Assembly: GCF_000143415.4 (NCBI RefSeq)
Contig: NW_003314287.1
Location: forward strand, 1,722,782 to 1,749,414
Length of the DNA: 26,633 nucleotides
Direction of reading: 5' to 3'
DNA from: Selaginella moellendorffii
Lineage: Eukaryota > Streptophyta > Lycopodiopsida > Selaginellales > Selaginellaceae
This document shows positions 1-11,046 of this stretch, in pieces. Position 1 is the stretch's first letter; each line of letters starts with the position of its first letter. The translations under genes were made by a program, and so were the position numbers. A model generated the notes under the pieces. That model saw nothing but the letters and a program-made list of their open reading frames with translations, had not been told where the DNA came from and did no database searches.

Positions 1-807
1 CAGAGCTAAGGAAATGTTGGCTTCCACGTGGTGGGATGAGTTCGGCTGAGTTCAAGAACCAATCAAGACAACCATTTTTTGCGAGGCACATGGTTTATAG
101 ATATTTTCTCAATTCTCATTCATATATTGGTATTTATATTTTTGTTTTACTATATAGATATTTAAAATATTGCCTTGGCACACCGGTATACACAGCCGGT
201 GTTTTGCAGAAGCTCCTAACTAGAGGCAAGAAGCTTGGGATGTATAAGCTAGAGTTCTACTGTCCTTGTACACATAAGAGGGAGCTATGCCTGTAGTACC
301 TTGAACTCATGGAGCAGATGTTGACATTGAACTTCGAGCTAGATCTCTACCTTGAATGTCATCTAGGTTCACTTGAAACTCAGCACTTAGCTAGGAAATA
401 TTAACCTTGAGTTATATTCTTATTTTCCAGAGGCTCTTTCTAACTGTGATAACAACGTTGTTGAAACGTTGTTGAAGTTCAACAACTAAACCCAAGAGTC
501 CACACTCGGGAAACCATTCAGGAGATGCCAAATCCAAATACCTTTGAACCAAAGGAAACTATATAAGAGATTCTAGCACAAGAGATTCCAGTACTTGCTC
601 CTCACAACCCCCAAAGAGGTTATCGTGAAGCCATTCATGAGAGTAAGGACTTTGACTTGAAACATTCTTTTATTCATTCTTGACTTCACTTTTTTTCTTA
701 TAAATGTTGTAGAGAGTAGCCATTAGTCTTCTCGGTGGATTAAGACATTCTTCCCATCCCTCCCTACGACTACAGACGACGACCTAGAAGAGCTCTCCTC
801 TACAACT
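1..807. other. AT-rich stretch with no recognisable gene
   Basis: No reading frame here resembles a known family; the 86-codon frame from 36 is rich in Tyr, Leu and Ile and looks like chance. A TATA-like CTATATAAG lies near 559-567, about 250 bases before the ATG at 808. A cluster of palindromes occupies 451-486. Together these could be the promoter and leader of the gene-like stretch that follows, or the remains of an LTR, but neither reading is secure. Confidence 0.4.
559..567 (+). promoter_or_regulatory. TATA-box-like sequence
   Basis: CTATATAAG fits the plant TATA consensus and lies upstream of the intron-like structure at 820-873. It is the clearest core-promoter match in the first kilobase. 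AT-rich DNA produces such matches by chance, so its use is inferred from position only. Confidence 0.3.
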
Positions 808-1292
808 ATGCATAAACAGGTTAGTAAGCATGAATTTTATCTCCAACTTTTAGTTCTAATAATTGTTTTTCAGGTTTGCCCTCTATCCCCGGCTAGTGTT
901 GGGGAAGTTGTTGTTCTCATTGAGGATTACACGCAACTTTTAGATGCTATTAGTTGGGAGCTTTACAAGCTTGATCTGTGGATCCATGGTCGGGGTCAAC
1001 TCACACCTTATAGGAAGATTGATTTCATCTTTTTCGATCTTCCCAATGGGATGCCACTACCGCAGGGGGATACTTCGTCATGAAATGTGTTGCAGGCCTA
1101 ACACATTTTTAAAGGTTGCGAGCAGCTTCATGACATACAAAGGTGTGGTTGTCATGATCCTTCCCCACTCTCTAATGTGGGAAGGCCTTCTTGCACACTT
1201 GGTTGACAATAATGATGGATTTGTTGAGTTTTCATTTGGCTGCCTTCTTTCAAATATGGCAGTGGATACAAAAGGCACTAGTGGGCAGAAGT
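808..1292 (+). pseudogene. Possible decayed spliced gene, part upstream of the gypsy insertion
   Basis: An ATG at 808 opens a 91-codon frame, and a second frame is open from 944 through the retrotransposon junction. CAG followed by GTTAGTAAG at 817-828, a TTCTAAT branch-like site near 854-860 and TTTTTCAG ending at 873 would define a 54-nt phase-0 intron. The open frame changes between about 1050 and 1100, so the coding region is either spliced again or frameshifted. I recognise no protein family. The gypsy element interrupts the sequence at 1292/1293, and 5460-5720 would be its continuation. Seen: splice-like signals and open frames. Inferred: that it was once a gene. Confidence 0.3.
1288..1292. 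repeat. Target-site duplication, left copy (gypsy element)
   Basis: GAAGT immediately precedes the 5' LTR and is repeated exactly at 5460-5464 directly after the 3' LTR. A 5-bp duplication is the usual product of Ty3/gypsy integration. Confidence 0.9.
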
Positions 1293-1678
1293 TGTCAGGA
1301 ATCCCCCAATTCTTGCCACATTCCTAACTCTTGCCGGATTCTTGACCTGCAGACCACATTCCTGACTCTCGAGACACTTCCCTATTCCTGACTCTCGAGA
1401 CACTTCCCTATTCCTGACTCTCGAGACACTTCCTGATTCTTGAGTCTCGAGCCATATTCCTGATGATGATGTGGCGCCTCCTCGACCTCAGCTATATTTA
1501 GGCCGTCCTCGATCCAAGAGTGGTGGAGCTTCATCAACCTATAGTATATATAGGTTAGCCTTGTTCCATTTCTCCACAATCTGAATCAACACCAGTTTAA
1601 GGCTTTTTCTTTGTTTCCACTAGCTTTTCTCTTTGTCTTTAGCATTTTCTAGTCTTGATCTTGTTAAGGATCTTGACA
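1293..1678 (+). repeat. 5' LTR of the gypsy element
   Basis: This 386-bp LTR starts TGTCAGGA and ends CTTGACA. It matches the 3' LTR at 5100-5459 except for 11 substitutions, all transitions, and one extra copy of a 26-bp unit (copies at 1381-1406 and 1407-1432 after a partial one). A TATA-like run near 1543-1552 could have served as the U3 promoter. I do not see a tRNA-Met type primer-binding site directly after 1678. Confidence 0.95.
1381..1432 (+). repeat. 26-bp tandem duplication inside the 5' LTR
   Basis: Two identical 26-bp units (CCTATTCC...CACTTC) sit back to back, preceded by a partial copy ending at 1380. The 3' LTR has one fewer unit, which accounts for the whole length difference between the LTRs (386 against 360 bp). 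Slippage or unequal exchange is the likely cause. Confidence 0.9.
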
Positions 1679-1792
1679 GTTTGATTCAGATTGTGCTTTT
1701 TGCTTTTCTTTTAGCTCATTTTGATTATTTGATTGCTTTTGTCTTTTCCCCCCTTTCGTGTTTTCCCCCCTTTCTTTTATTTCTTCTTGCCA

Positions 1793-2270
1793 ATGGAGTC
1801 TCTAAGCCATCCTGATTTCTTTGCCGAAGTCCTTGCAAAAATCCAATCTGAGAATACCGAGCTGAAGGCGACCCTTCTTCGCATGCAGCAGGAGCTTGCT
1901 TCACTTTCGGCTCAAGGATCCAGCAAAGTTCCTGAACCGAAGGTGAGTTTCCCGGCGAAATTTTCAGGCAAGCGTTCGGAGCTCCGTGGATTTTTGAACC
2001 AAATGGAGCTGATCTTTGCACTTCAACATCGGCGGTACCCTACTCCCGAGTCTTAAATCGGCGCGATTGGGACGTTGCTCGAGGGTGCAGCTTTGTCATG
2101 GTTTTCTCCTCTTCTGGAGAAGAGCATGAAAGGGGTTGTGGTTCCGGAGCTGATGGATCTTCAATTATTCAAAGAGAAGCTCGAAGCATGTTTTGGCGAG
2201 ACAGATCGGGTTCGGGCTGCTACCACAAAGATGAGAACCTTGCCTCGGGGTTCATTCAACATTCGCAGTC
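1793..2270 (+). pseudogene. gag remnant of the gypsy element
   Basis: The reading frame opens at ATG 1793, about 115 nt after the LTR. A short N-terminal coiled-coil-like part, rich in Glu, Leu and Gln, is followed by a segment with the SFPAKFSGKRSELRGFLNQ start and the LEGAALSWFSPLLEK motif typical of the retrotransposon Gag (capsid) domain. A TAA at 2054-2056 interrupts it, and the frame continues beyond. It stops resembling Gag at about 2265, where RT begins in a different frame. The zinc-knuckle part of Gag is absent. It would have formed the cytoplasmic virus-like particle. Confidence 0.85.
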
Positions 2271-5088
2271 CCCGGCTGGCGCGCCTGTCTTCTTTGTCAA
2301 GAAGAAGGATGGGAGTTTGCGGCTAGTCATCGATTACCGAGGTTTGAACAAGGTGACTATTCGGAACCGTTATCCGCTGCCCCTGATCTCGGACCTGTTG
2401 GAACGCCTCGGCGGTGCCCGCTTCTTCACCAAGATTGACCTCCGTGGCGCATACAACCTGATCCGGATCCGGCCTGGTGATGAATGGAAGACTGCATTCC
2501 GAACCCGCTATGGCCACTTCGAGTACACTGTCATGCCATTTGGCTTGACAAATGCTCCCGCAGTTTTCCAACACATGGCGAACGACGTCTTTCGGGAGTT
2601 TCTTGATCGGATGGTGATCGTCTACCTCGATGACATCCTCATCTACTCAAGAACTCAGGAGGAGCACGACGAACATGTACGTAAGGTGCTGGCAAAGCTG
2701 CGAGAACACGGCCTATACGCGAAGCTTGAGAAATGTTCCTTCGATCAGCAGTCTGTAGAGTTCCTTGGGTACATTGTCACTCCTGAAGGTATCACGATGG
2801 ATCCTGTCAAAGTCAAGACTATTCTCGAGTGGGAGCCTCCACAATCAATGTCGGACGTTCAGGTTTTCCTTGGCTTCGCCAACTTCTACCGCAAATTCAT
2901 TGATCACTACTCTGACATTGTCCTTCCTCTCACGCATCTCATTCGCAAGGATGTTCCCTTCTCTTGGTCTACTGCTGCCCAGCACGCCTTCGACACACTC
3001 AAGGCAGCCTTCAGTTCTGCTCCCGTGTTGATCCATGCTGATTCCTCACAACCTTTCTTCATCGAGGCTGACGCCTCCGACTTTGCCATCGGTGTTGTGC
3101 TGTCTCAACTCGGAGCGGATCAAGAACTTCATCCGGTCGCTTTCCATTCTCGGAAATTCCAGCCTGCGGAGATCAATTACGAAATCCACGACAAGGAGCT
3201 CCTTGCCATCGTGGATTCCTTTGGAGAGTGGCGCCGTTTCTTGGAGGGGGCGGGCCATCAAACAACAGTCTGGACGGATCACAAAAATCTCGAGTACTTT
3301 GCCACTTCCCGAGTTTTGAGCCGTCGTCAAGCAAGGTGGGCACAATTCCTGAGTCGGTTTGACTTTGTTATCAAGTACAGACCTGGAAAGCTTCAAGGCC
3401 TTCCTGATGCTCTTTCAAGGCGCTCCTATCTCAGTCTCAGGCTTGGTAATCCTGCCTTCGATCAACAGGATCAAGTTATCCTCGGTCCTGATCGGCTTCA
3501 AGTTATGGCAATTTCCCTGGCCCCTCAGGACTCCTCCTTGATGGATGCAATCAGAAATGATCTCCAATCTGATGACCTCGCCAGCGATATTTTCACCCAT
3601 CTTCAAGCTGGACACCCAGTGACTCCCAACTGCCGGCGATTTGACGAGTTCGAGTTCTTAGATGGCTTATTGTACCGTGGGGAGCAGCTTTACGTTCCTA
3701 AAGGTGATGCTCGAAAGTTGGTCCTGATGGCGTGCCATGATAGCCCGACTGCTGGTCATTTCGGCATTGCAAAAACCTATGAGCTAGTTGCACGGGACTT
3801 TTGGTGGCCTCACATGGATGACTACATCAAAGCTTTTGTTACCTCCTGTGACACTTGTGCTCGGAATAAGGTACCTCGCCACCTTCCTTCAGGTTTGCTT
3901 CGTTCCCTCCCGGTCCCTTCAGGTCCTTGGGAATCCATCTCCATGGATTTCTTGAGTGATCTTCCGAGTTCTGGAGGCTTCAATAATATTTTAGTCGTGG
4001 TGGATCGCTTCACAAAGATGGCGCACTTCTTGCCATGTACCAAGGAATTTTCGGGCGAGGACATGGCAAAACTGGTATTCAGGGAAATTTTCCGACTTCA
4101 TGGGATTCCTACAAATGTGGTTTCGGATCGGGGGCCTCAATTCATCTCTCATTTCTGGCAACGGTTTTTGCAGTTGCTTGGAGTGAAGGCCAACCTCTCT
4201 TCGGCATATCATCCTCAAACTGATGGACAGTCCGAGCGAACGATTCAGATGCTGGAACAATTCTTGAGGTGCTTCATCAACTATCATCAGGATAACTAGT
4301 TCAATATCCTTCCCCTTGTTGAGTTCTCCTATAACAACTCTGTTCACTCCTCTCTTCGAGTTTCCCCCTTCTTTGCGAACTCTGGCCGAAATCCCCGATT
4401 CAATCTCTCACTTCCTTCTCCATCTGAATCCTCTCGTTCAAATCCCCGCTCTGAGGCATTTATCTCCAACCTTCAGGAAATCCACAACTCCATCTCCTTC
4501 CACCTCCATCGTGCTCAGGAATCTCACAAAACATTTGCCAATGTCCATCGTCAGGATTGTCCCCCTTACAATATCGGGGATAAAGTCTGGCTCCTCAGGC
4601 GAAATATCTCCACCACCAGGCCCTGTCCAAAACTCGATTTCAAATGCCTCGGTCCTTTTCCTATCACTGCCATCATTAATCCTGTCACTTATCGCCTTGC
4701 ACTTCCCTCCTCATATCAAATTCACCCCGTTTTTCACTCCTCTCTCCTTGAGCCTTATATTCCCAGTCTTATTCCAAATCGGGTCATTCCTCCGCCTCCA
4801 CCAGTGCAGCTCGAGGATGGGTCTGAGTACGAGGTTTAGGACATCCTTGATTCCAAGATTTCACGGTCTAAACTCTACTATCTGGTCGACTGGAAGGGTT
4901 ACGGACCTGAGGAACGCACTTGGGAACCTGCGGACAACCTGATTCATTCTCCTGACCTTGTTCAGGACTTCCACCACCGCTATCCTTCTCGTCCCAGTCC
5001 TCATTCTTTTTCTCCATCTCCCATCCCTCGCCGCTCATCTCATCCTCCTCTTCGTTCTCGTTCACATCCTCGTTCCACTCGTTCTTGA
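2268..5088 (+). pseudogene. pol remnant: RT, RNase H, integrase, chromodomain
   Basis: One frame runs from the deletion junction to TGA 5086-5088, broken by TAG at 4297 and 4837. Reverse transcriptase starts at APVFFVKKKDGSLR, so its N-terminus is lost; the catalytic YLDD is at 2623-2634. RNase H follows from about 3057 (EADASDFAIG, then YEIHDKELLAI and TDHKNLEYF). Integrase has an HHCC zinc finger at about 3733-3870. Its DDE triad is Asp codon 3946, Asp codon 4126 and Glu codon 4234, with 35 residues between the last two. A GPF module follows near 4645. The chromodomain at about 4828-4995 (LVDWKGYGPEERTWEP) is the module thought to target chromoviruses to heterochromatin. The protease is absent. 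Confidence 0.92.
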
Positions 5089-5096
5089 GGAGGGGG
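5088..5096 (+). promoter_or_regulatory. Polypurine tract of the gypsy element
   Basis: AGGAGGGGG lies directly after the pol stop and three bases before the 3' LTR, where plus-strand DNA synthesis is primed in LTR retrotransposons. Confidence 0.75.
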
Positions 5097-5099
5097 TGC

Positions 5100-5459
5100 T
5101 ATCAGGAATCCCCCAATTCTTGCCACATTCCTGACTCTTGCCGGATTCCTGACCTGCAGACCACATTCCTGACTCTCGAGACACTTCCCTATTCCTGACT
5201 CTCAAGACACTTCCCGATTCTTGAGTCTCGAGCCATATTCCTGATGATGATGTGGCGCCTCCTCGACCTCAGCTATATTTAGGCCGTCCTCGATCCAAGA
5301 GTGGTGGAGCTTCATCAACCTATAGTATATATAGGTTAGCCTTGTTCCATTTCTCCACAATCTGAATCAACACCAGTCTAAGGCCTCTTCTTTGTTTCCA
5401 CTAGCTTTTCTCTTTGTCTTTAGCATTTTCTAGTCTTGATCTTGTTGGGGGTCTTGACA
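5100..5459 (+). repeat. 3' LTR of the gypsy element
   Basis: This 360-bp LTR starts TATCAGGA, with a G-to-A change in the terminal TG, and ends CTTGACA. It is collinear with the 5' LTR except for 11 transitions and one missing 26-bp unit. GAAGT follows directly as the right target duplication. Confidence 0.95.
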
Positions 5460-5464
5460 GAAGT
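5460..5464. repeat. Target-site duplication, right copy (gypsy element)
   Basis: GAAGT, identical to 1288-1292. Confidence 0.9.
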
Positions 5465-7281
5465 GAAAGGTGTGTGACTTCTTTATTTATAAATTAGCTC
5501 TATTCTATTTTTTTTTCCAGATTTATTCTTGGAACTACCATACTCTATACCATATTAGGAACTGGTGTAATGCCACATGAGCTAACAAGCGTGTTGCTCT
5601 TGCTTTACCAGGATATGACAACTCTATAGACATCATCCCAAATGTGATTGACTCAAACGTTCTTCACCTAGTGTTCCCTGGTTATCGACATCGTTCGGTC
5701 ACGGCTATGTAGATCTTGTTGGCTACAGCCAAACTTGGATCAATGGTGCAGGCAGTGAAAGAGATAGGCTGAGTTGATTTTGCACTTGAGAAGGAGGATG
5801 CCTTTAAGGATATTCTTAGGAAATTTTGTGATAGGTGATGTTAATGCTTGAAATAATCTATAATGTTTATTCTCAAATGTTTCTATGTCATTAGGTTTAC
5901 ACTTATCACACACAGTGTTTCAGTCCACACGCTTGATCCTAATGATATGGATGATCATATGGACTAAAGTCAATTCCACTTACCTATTTATGCTGAATGC
6001 ATGGCACAACATTACATATAACACGAGCCTATAGTGAAGGAGCATTCCACTATACCCATTTCTACTTTTCTGGACATGGAAGCAGAAGAAGATTGAATAT
6101 ATTCTGATTTTAATATTAATTATGTTGTTTAATATATTATTTCCTTTCTTTATAGACTAAAAGATTAGTTTGTGTCGAACCAATTGAGCTTATGGAATAC
6201 CTTAAACACCTAGATTTTATGTTAAAAATTCTTGGTTCAAGACGAACTAAGGTAATGCCATTAAACTTTTGCTAGTTAGAGGATTGTATTGACTTCTTTT
6301 GACTTTTGTTGACTTTCATTGACTTGAGCTCAGCTCAAAAACTACCCAGCCCCAAAGAATTGGTGGGATCTTCATTGATTCCTTTATCAAAGATCTATTC
6401 TCAATTATGTTGCCACTCCACAAAATCCTTCCAAAGAAGAGTTTAGTAAGGATATCCACAAGTGGACAATCATACAAAAAGCACAAATAGATCTTAGAGA
6501 GCACTTAATAAAGTGCAAGGCATAGATCATGGAAGAGATCATTTGAAGTCTTGCAATAAAGTCTAGAATTCTCTTTCCTCACTTGTCAACCTCAACTAGA
6601 TAGAGTTGACCTTGACTATATGATCCTAGCCCTGTCCCTGCAATCTAGCCAGCCTTCTCCAACATCTGGAAGCTAGGGTTCTTATGGAAGAGCTGTCCAA
6701 GTTATAGCCATTATCCCTTGATAAACTTATTGCCCTCATCGTTGCAGCCAATGTGTTCATCCAAGAAGTTCCTGAGAGTGGAGGAGAAGCCCACAAGGTT
6801 GACATCACTAAATACACCCTTCCTCTTCATGTCTTGCTTAAACACATATATAACTCACTTTGGAAATCAACTTTTTTTCAAAGCATATATATAGACATGC
6901 ATGCCATGTTAATGCTAGGTATATGCACCATAATCTCAACCATACATTAGCAGAATTTAGGCTTTGATGTCAAGGAGTTCAATGCTGCTAAATAGACAGT
7001 TAATAAGCTAGACCTCATCACGAATTTCTTCTTAGAGTCTTGCCTAGCAGCTATGCATTACCACCTAAAGGAGCTCATTCAATTAAAACGATTAATTCTA
7101 AAATATCTAAAAACTAGAAAAAAAATTGGAATTAAAATGAAAATCTAGTGAAAAAAATAGCTAGTACCCATTAAAAGCTATCTTAGAAAAATAAAATAAA
7201 ATTGTCTTATTACAGCTTAGAAAAGTTGTGCATTACAACATAACTAAATAAAAGTTTAATATTTATTCTCCTACTAAAAAC
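5465..7281. other. AT-rich stretch without an identifiable gene; possible 3' part of the split gene
   Basis: GTGTGTG at 5470 and a polypyrimidine tract ending TTTCCAG at 5520 would bound a 51-nt intron, similar in size to the one at 820-873. A frame open from about 5584 to 5712 (ALALPGYDNSID) follows and matches no family I know. The rest, to about 7280, is interrupted in every frame. A 65-codon frame from 6753 is preceded in the same frame by a Leu/Glu-rich helical-looking segment from about 6660, but I cannot assign it. Confidence 0.3.
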
Positions 7282-9952
7282 TCAAGGAAACAAACTAGCA
7301 AGTACTTTGAGGTCCTCAGGGATGTGTGCTGCTTGAATATTTGCTAATGCTTCCATCTCCTCCACCAATGACCTTTTCACCTCTTCCACCTCCAACATTA
7401 CAGCCAGAACTCCTTTTGCTTGTTGATAATTGCTATATGTGTTTGAAGTGGCTGCTTTCTTCACGCTTTCTTCCCTCCTTTGTTTTCTTTTGAGTCCTCC
7501 AATCCTCTAGAGTTTGCTTTCTTCATTGCTTCCCTCTTCCCTTGATCTACCGCTGCTTTCTTCCTGCACTCCAACCCTTGTGTCTCCAAATCAACCAGCT
7601 TGATAGGACACTCTCATTTCAACATGCCCAAATATTATGGTAAACCATAAGTTCACCACCCCGGGCAACCAAGAGTGAGCACTGGGTAGTTGAAACATGT
7701 TGCAATATATGAGATGTATGAACTTTTGACCACGTGTACTCCTTGTCTCCGATAGTGAACACCATGTGCTGCTCCAAAAAGTTAATCAAGATATCACCTA
7801 GTGTCCACAAGACATCAACTCCAAGAACGACATCAATTGCCCCCATATTGAGAACATGAAAAGTCCTTGTAAACTAGTACCCCCCACTATCATGGCACAA
7901 TGAATCAGAGCTACTGAAGAAATTGTTCCCCCACCTACAACCTCCACTAGCATCGGCGTAGATAGTGCCATAGACGAAATCTTGAGCCTCTAGAGAGAAT
8001 GGCAGTTGATGTATGTATGGGAAGCTCCAGAATCCACCAACATGTAATATCTCTTGATCCTACAATTTCCTTCACATGTAAACATTGAGGATGTGACTTC
8101 TCATGAATGCATGCAAGGAAATGAACATCATTGCTGGTTTAGGAACTTCCTTGTCCACTACATCACTAACAGAAGATTCAACCTCCAGCACAAAGTAGGC
8201 TTTGTGGACATCCAAGCCATCTGGTGAAGGCCTCCTTAATCATCCTCTTGAAAATGAATCAATGTCACCTTTCCTTTCATTGAAATTTGCTGATTATGCT
8301 TTAGACACACTTCACGATGTCCTTGGAACCAAATTGAAACATTTCCCTTCCTTAATGTTGTCCAAGCACTTGGATCTATCAATGGATGGAGGAAATATAG
8401 ATTGTTGGGGAGATGACATTGGAACTTGAGGAACCACCTAGTGTGTAGGTCTGTTGGTTCACGGTACTTTACCAAAACAGGCAGGATCAGTGTTGGAAGA
8501 GAGTTGAGCTTCTAGACCACGAAACTTGATGTTGGCATTGAGGGCCAGCTGCGTTGCTTATTGCAATGTCACTGGTCGCAGTTGGGCAATATCAAATCCC
8601 ATGCTTGCTGGAAGCAATGCAAGGTATTACTGAGTGAGAACATCCTCCAGAATTCCCTGAACTCTGAACCTAGTTTTTAGCGAAAACTCATTGAACTCTT
8701 GCAAGGAATGAGAACACAGTGCATAACAAAGAGTTGTTGAAGGGAAGATTTGCCACTGTTGTCAAGAAAAACTTTTCAGCTAAGAGTTTTTTGAAATCCT
8801 CCCAAGATAGTGTCACTTAGTACTGCTCTAAAGTGTAATACCAATCAAATGCCAAGCCCTTCAAGTAAATTGACGCGAAAGGAACATGCTTCTACTCCAA
8901 TACTTCCATGATGGCAAAATAACAATCAAAGCACCTAGTCCACTCTTGAAGCACCATGCGATCATTTTCCCTTGCATATACTGAGTGAGAGGGGACTTTT
9001 CTTTATATAGCCATCTACTGAAGCCATCAGGCTTCAGTATAGACTGAAGCCATCAGGCTTTAGTCTGCACCCAAGTAAACCTCTTATATACACTAGTGGA
9101 ATTGTCGGAAAAAAACTTGCTACAAAATATGATGGATGCCACAGACAAGTAGGTGGTATCGATGATGGAATGCCCCCTGATTTGAAAATCCATGGACTGG
9201 ATAAAGCACTACTGCTTGATTGGGGAGATGACAAAAAAGGTGGTGAGCTTGTCTTTTCTCTCAAAGCTGCCACTTAAGCTGGTGATAGGAATGAGAATGT
9301 TGGGACACTTGATGTAAATTCCATTGGTATTGATGTAGATTGCCCCCACAATGTTTCCCGAGTTGATCCCCCAAAAGAGATGGGCAATCCACCAAAATGT
9401 CCATGTCTCATATCCTGCACCCCACCAAAAGTACCAAACAAAGGCAGTGTTGTGGAGGAAAAATGCCACACCTCCAGAGCATCTTGAAACACCACAGATT
9501 CTTACCCCCCACTTGCCGATGTTACAAACGAAGTGCTTATTTGAGTTGAACCTCCAAGAGATAAGCTTGTCCCTTAGCTTGAGCTAATTCTAAAGAACGA
9601 AGTCCTCAAACCTCTTCCTGGTGATCTAGACTCATATCCATGAACTTGCTGAGGCACTCCTCAAATGACATCACCAAAACTTCCACAACCTCCTCTAAGG
9701 TGCCCTTGACAGCTGCCAGAACCAGCTTCTTTCCCTTGTGAGAAAGAATGAATAGCTTCCTCTCGCAACCCCTGAGCAATGATCCCTAGAGGAAGAAAAC
9801 TTTGCCTTCTTTCTTCACACCCTTTAGGATCGGCTCAAATCCCTTTGGCATCTCACTTTTTCCCCTGCTCAAAAACAATCCCATCTAAATCTCCTATAGC
9901 CAATTCTTTGTCATATATGTAATGGATGTGGATCATGATGCTTCGATATCAC
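7282..9952 (-). pseudogene. Decayed minus-strand Ty3/gypsy gag-protease
   Basis: Read on the minus strand from 9952 down, a gag-like region is full of stops and shifts. A damaged CCHC knuckle with GHREVC at its end lies near 8310-8350. The aspartic-protease active site VDSGASHTYIN follows at about 8005-8037, with DSGAS at 8034-8020. Then comes a second protease segment (VVLGVDVLWTLG) at 7619-7846, one frame away, and a linker (IPEDLKVLASLF) ending near 7282 of the kind that precedes RT. No RT follows, so the element is truncated there. Order, motifs and spacing fit Ty3/gypsy; the subfamily cannot be named. Confidence 0.8.
9940..9951 (-). promoter_or_regulatory. Decayed tRNA-Met-type primer-binding site
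   Basis: On the minus strand TGATATCGAAGC lies one base after the LTR end and matches 9 of 12 positions of TGGTATCAGAGC, the plant initiator-tRNA-Met primer site. Its place between LTR and gag supports the assignment. Confidence 0.65.
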
Positions 9953-10238
9953 TGTTGGAGACTCATGGAAAGCTATGTCTGCCAGTCATGTTGCTAAACC
10001 CATGAGTGGGAGAATAAACAACCTTAAATAATAGAAAAGAGGGAGATAGCCATAAGGGTTGTAGAAGAAAAGAAAGAGAGAAGAGAGAAGAGAGGAAAAA
10101 GTAAAGAAAGTAAACATAACTTAATGTCCCACCACCTTCTATCTTGAATATATTCAACCCTTCATATAAAGTGGGACTAAACACATGGAACACTTAAACT
10201 AAGTGTAAAGTTGGTGTGGCTTTAATTGGGGGCTAACA
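9953..10238 (-). repeat. LTR of the decayed minus-strand gypsy element
   Basis: On the minus strand the segment starts TGTTAGCCCC and ends CTCCAACA, giving TG...CA ends with matching TGTT/AACA termini, followed by the primer site. No second LTR is found at the truncated end. The left limit on the minus strand is uncertain, because similarity to 24830-25020 continues past 10238 to about 10380, so the true LTR could be longer. Confidence 0.6.
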
Positions 10239-11046
10239 AGTACCTTAGGTTAAAATGAAAATTTTTGGAGGTTGTGAATGAAACTCTTGCAAATAGTTTA
10301 AGGTGTGGTTAAAATATTAAAGTAGAATAAAAAATTTAATTGCTTATAGCTGTCTCAAAGGATTTCTTAAGCTACTTCATACCTCAATGAGGTAAATTAT
10401 GTTTATTAAGATTTTAATATATGTTTAGTTCTATCTTATACATCACAATCAAGTAGAGTTAAAAGACTTTGGAAGTTTCCCCAACTATACAAAAGTTATA
10501 GCTCAACAATTGCAAGGTAAATCTTCCCCATAATACTAATATAAAAGGAGTAGAAGGAATTGATATGTTGATAATGAGGTAGAAGAAAGTTAAATGCATC
10601 CTTTTTTGAAATGAAAATTCTGTTATATGTTAAATATCCGTAACAATGTTAGATGTTGGTAATAGTGTCAATGTCATATATCATAATTGCAAATTATTAT
10701 TCTTACATGCAATCATCACCCTATAGTGGTTATATGTTGCCATTTCATTCTTCAACATCTTGTAAATAATTGTATATAAATTGATAACACCATTTGTATG
10801 GTAATTGTGGCAATGCTCAAGAAATCTATTCAAAACCATAGAAATGAATTTTTCACCTAAGACAAAAAAGCATATTAGGCACTTTAGAATCAAACTCTTA
10901 ATTTATTCACTAATTCCTACTAAATCAAGAATGGGTTAAAACTATTATAAGCTATAGGACATATGTATTTTTGGTTTGCTTAAGCAAACATGTATATGTA
11001 TGGGGTGATTGTGGATATACCTAGAATATGCTTGAATATTCTAGGA
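10239..11046. other. AT-rich intergenic DNA
   Basis: No protein-like frame is visible. The first 140 bases resemble 24800-24945 in inverted orientation. The remainder is A/T-rich with many stops in all frames. Confidence 0.5.

Larger units (their letters stand above)
1293..5459 (+). mobile_element. Ty3/gypsy chromovirus LTR retrotransposon, defective
   Basis: A complete insertion: LTRs at both ends bounded by TGTCA...TGACA, a 5-bp target duplication GAAGT, remnants of gag, then RT, RNase H, integrase and a C-terminal chromodomain in the order of Ty3/gypsy chromoviruses. It is 4167 bp long, shorter than usual, because the 3' part of gag, the protease and the N-terminal part of RT are missing at about 2265-2275. 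In-frame stops at 2054, 4297 and 4837 also break it. The two LTRs differ by 11 substitutions and one 26-bp repeat unit, so the insertion is not recent. It cannot encode its own replication machinery. Confidence 0.95.

Noticed and set aside
36-296. 86-codon plus-strand frame at the left edge
   Set aside because: Composition is what AT-rich DNA yields by chance; no motif and no homologue that I recognise.
1355-1440. CRISPR-like array of direct repeats
   Set aside because: The units are adjacent without spacers, number two to three, and lie inside an LTR of a plant retrotransposon.
4868-5065. Acidic Glu-rich minus-strand ORF
   Set aside because: It is the complement of the Pro/Ser/Arg-rich tail that follows the gypsy chromodomain.
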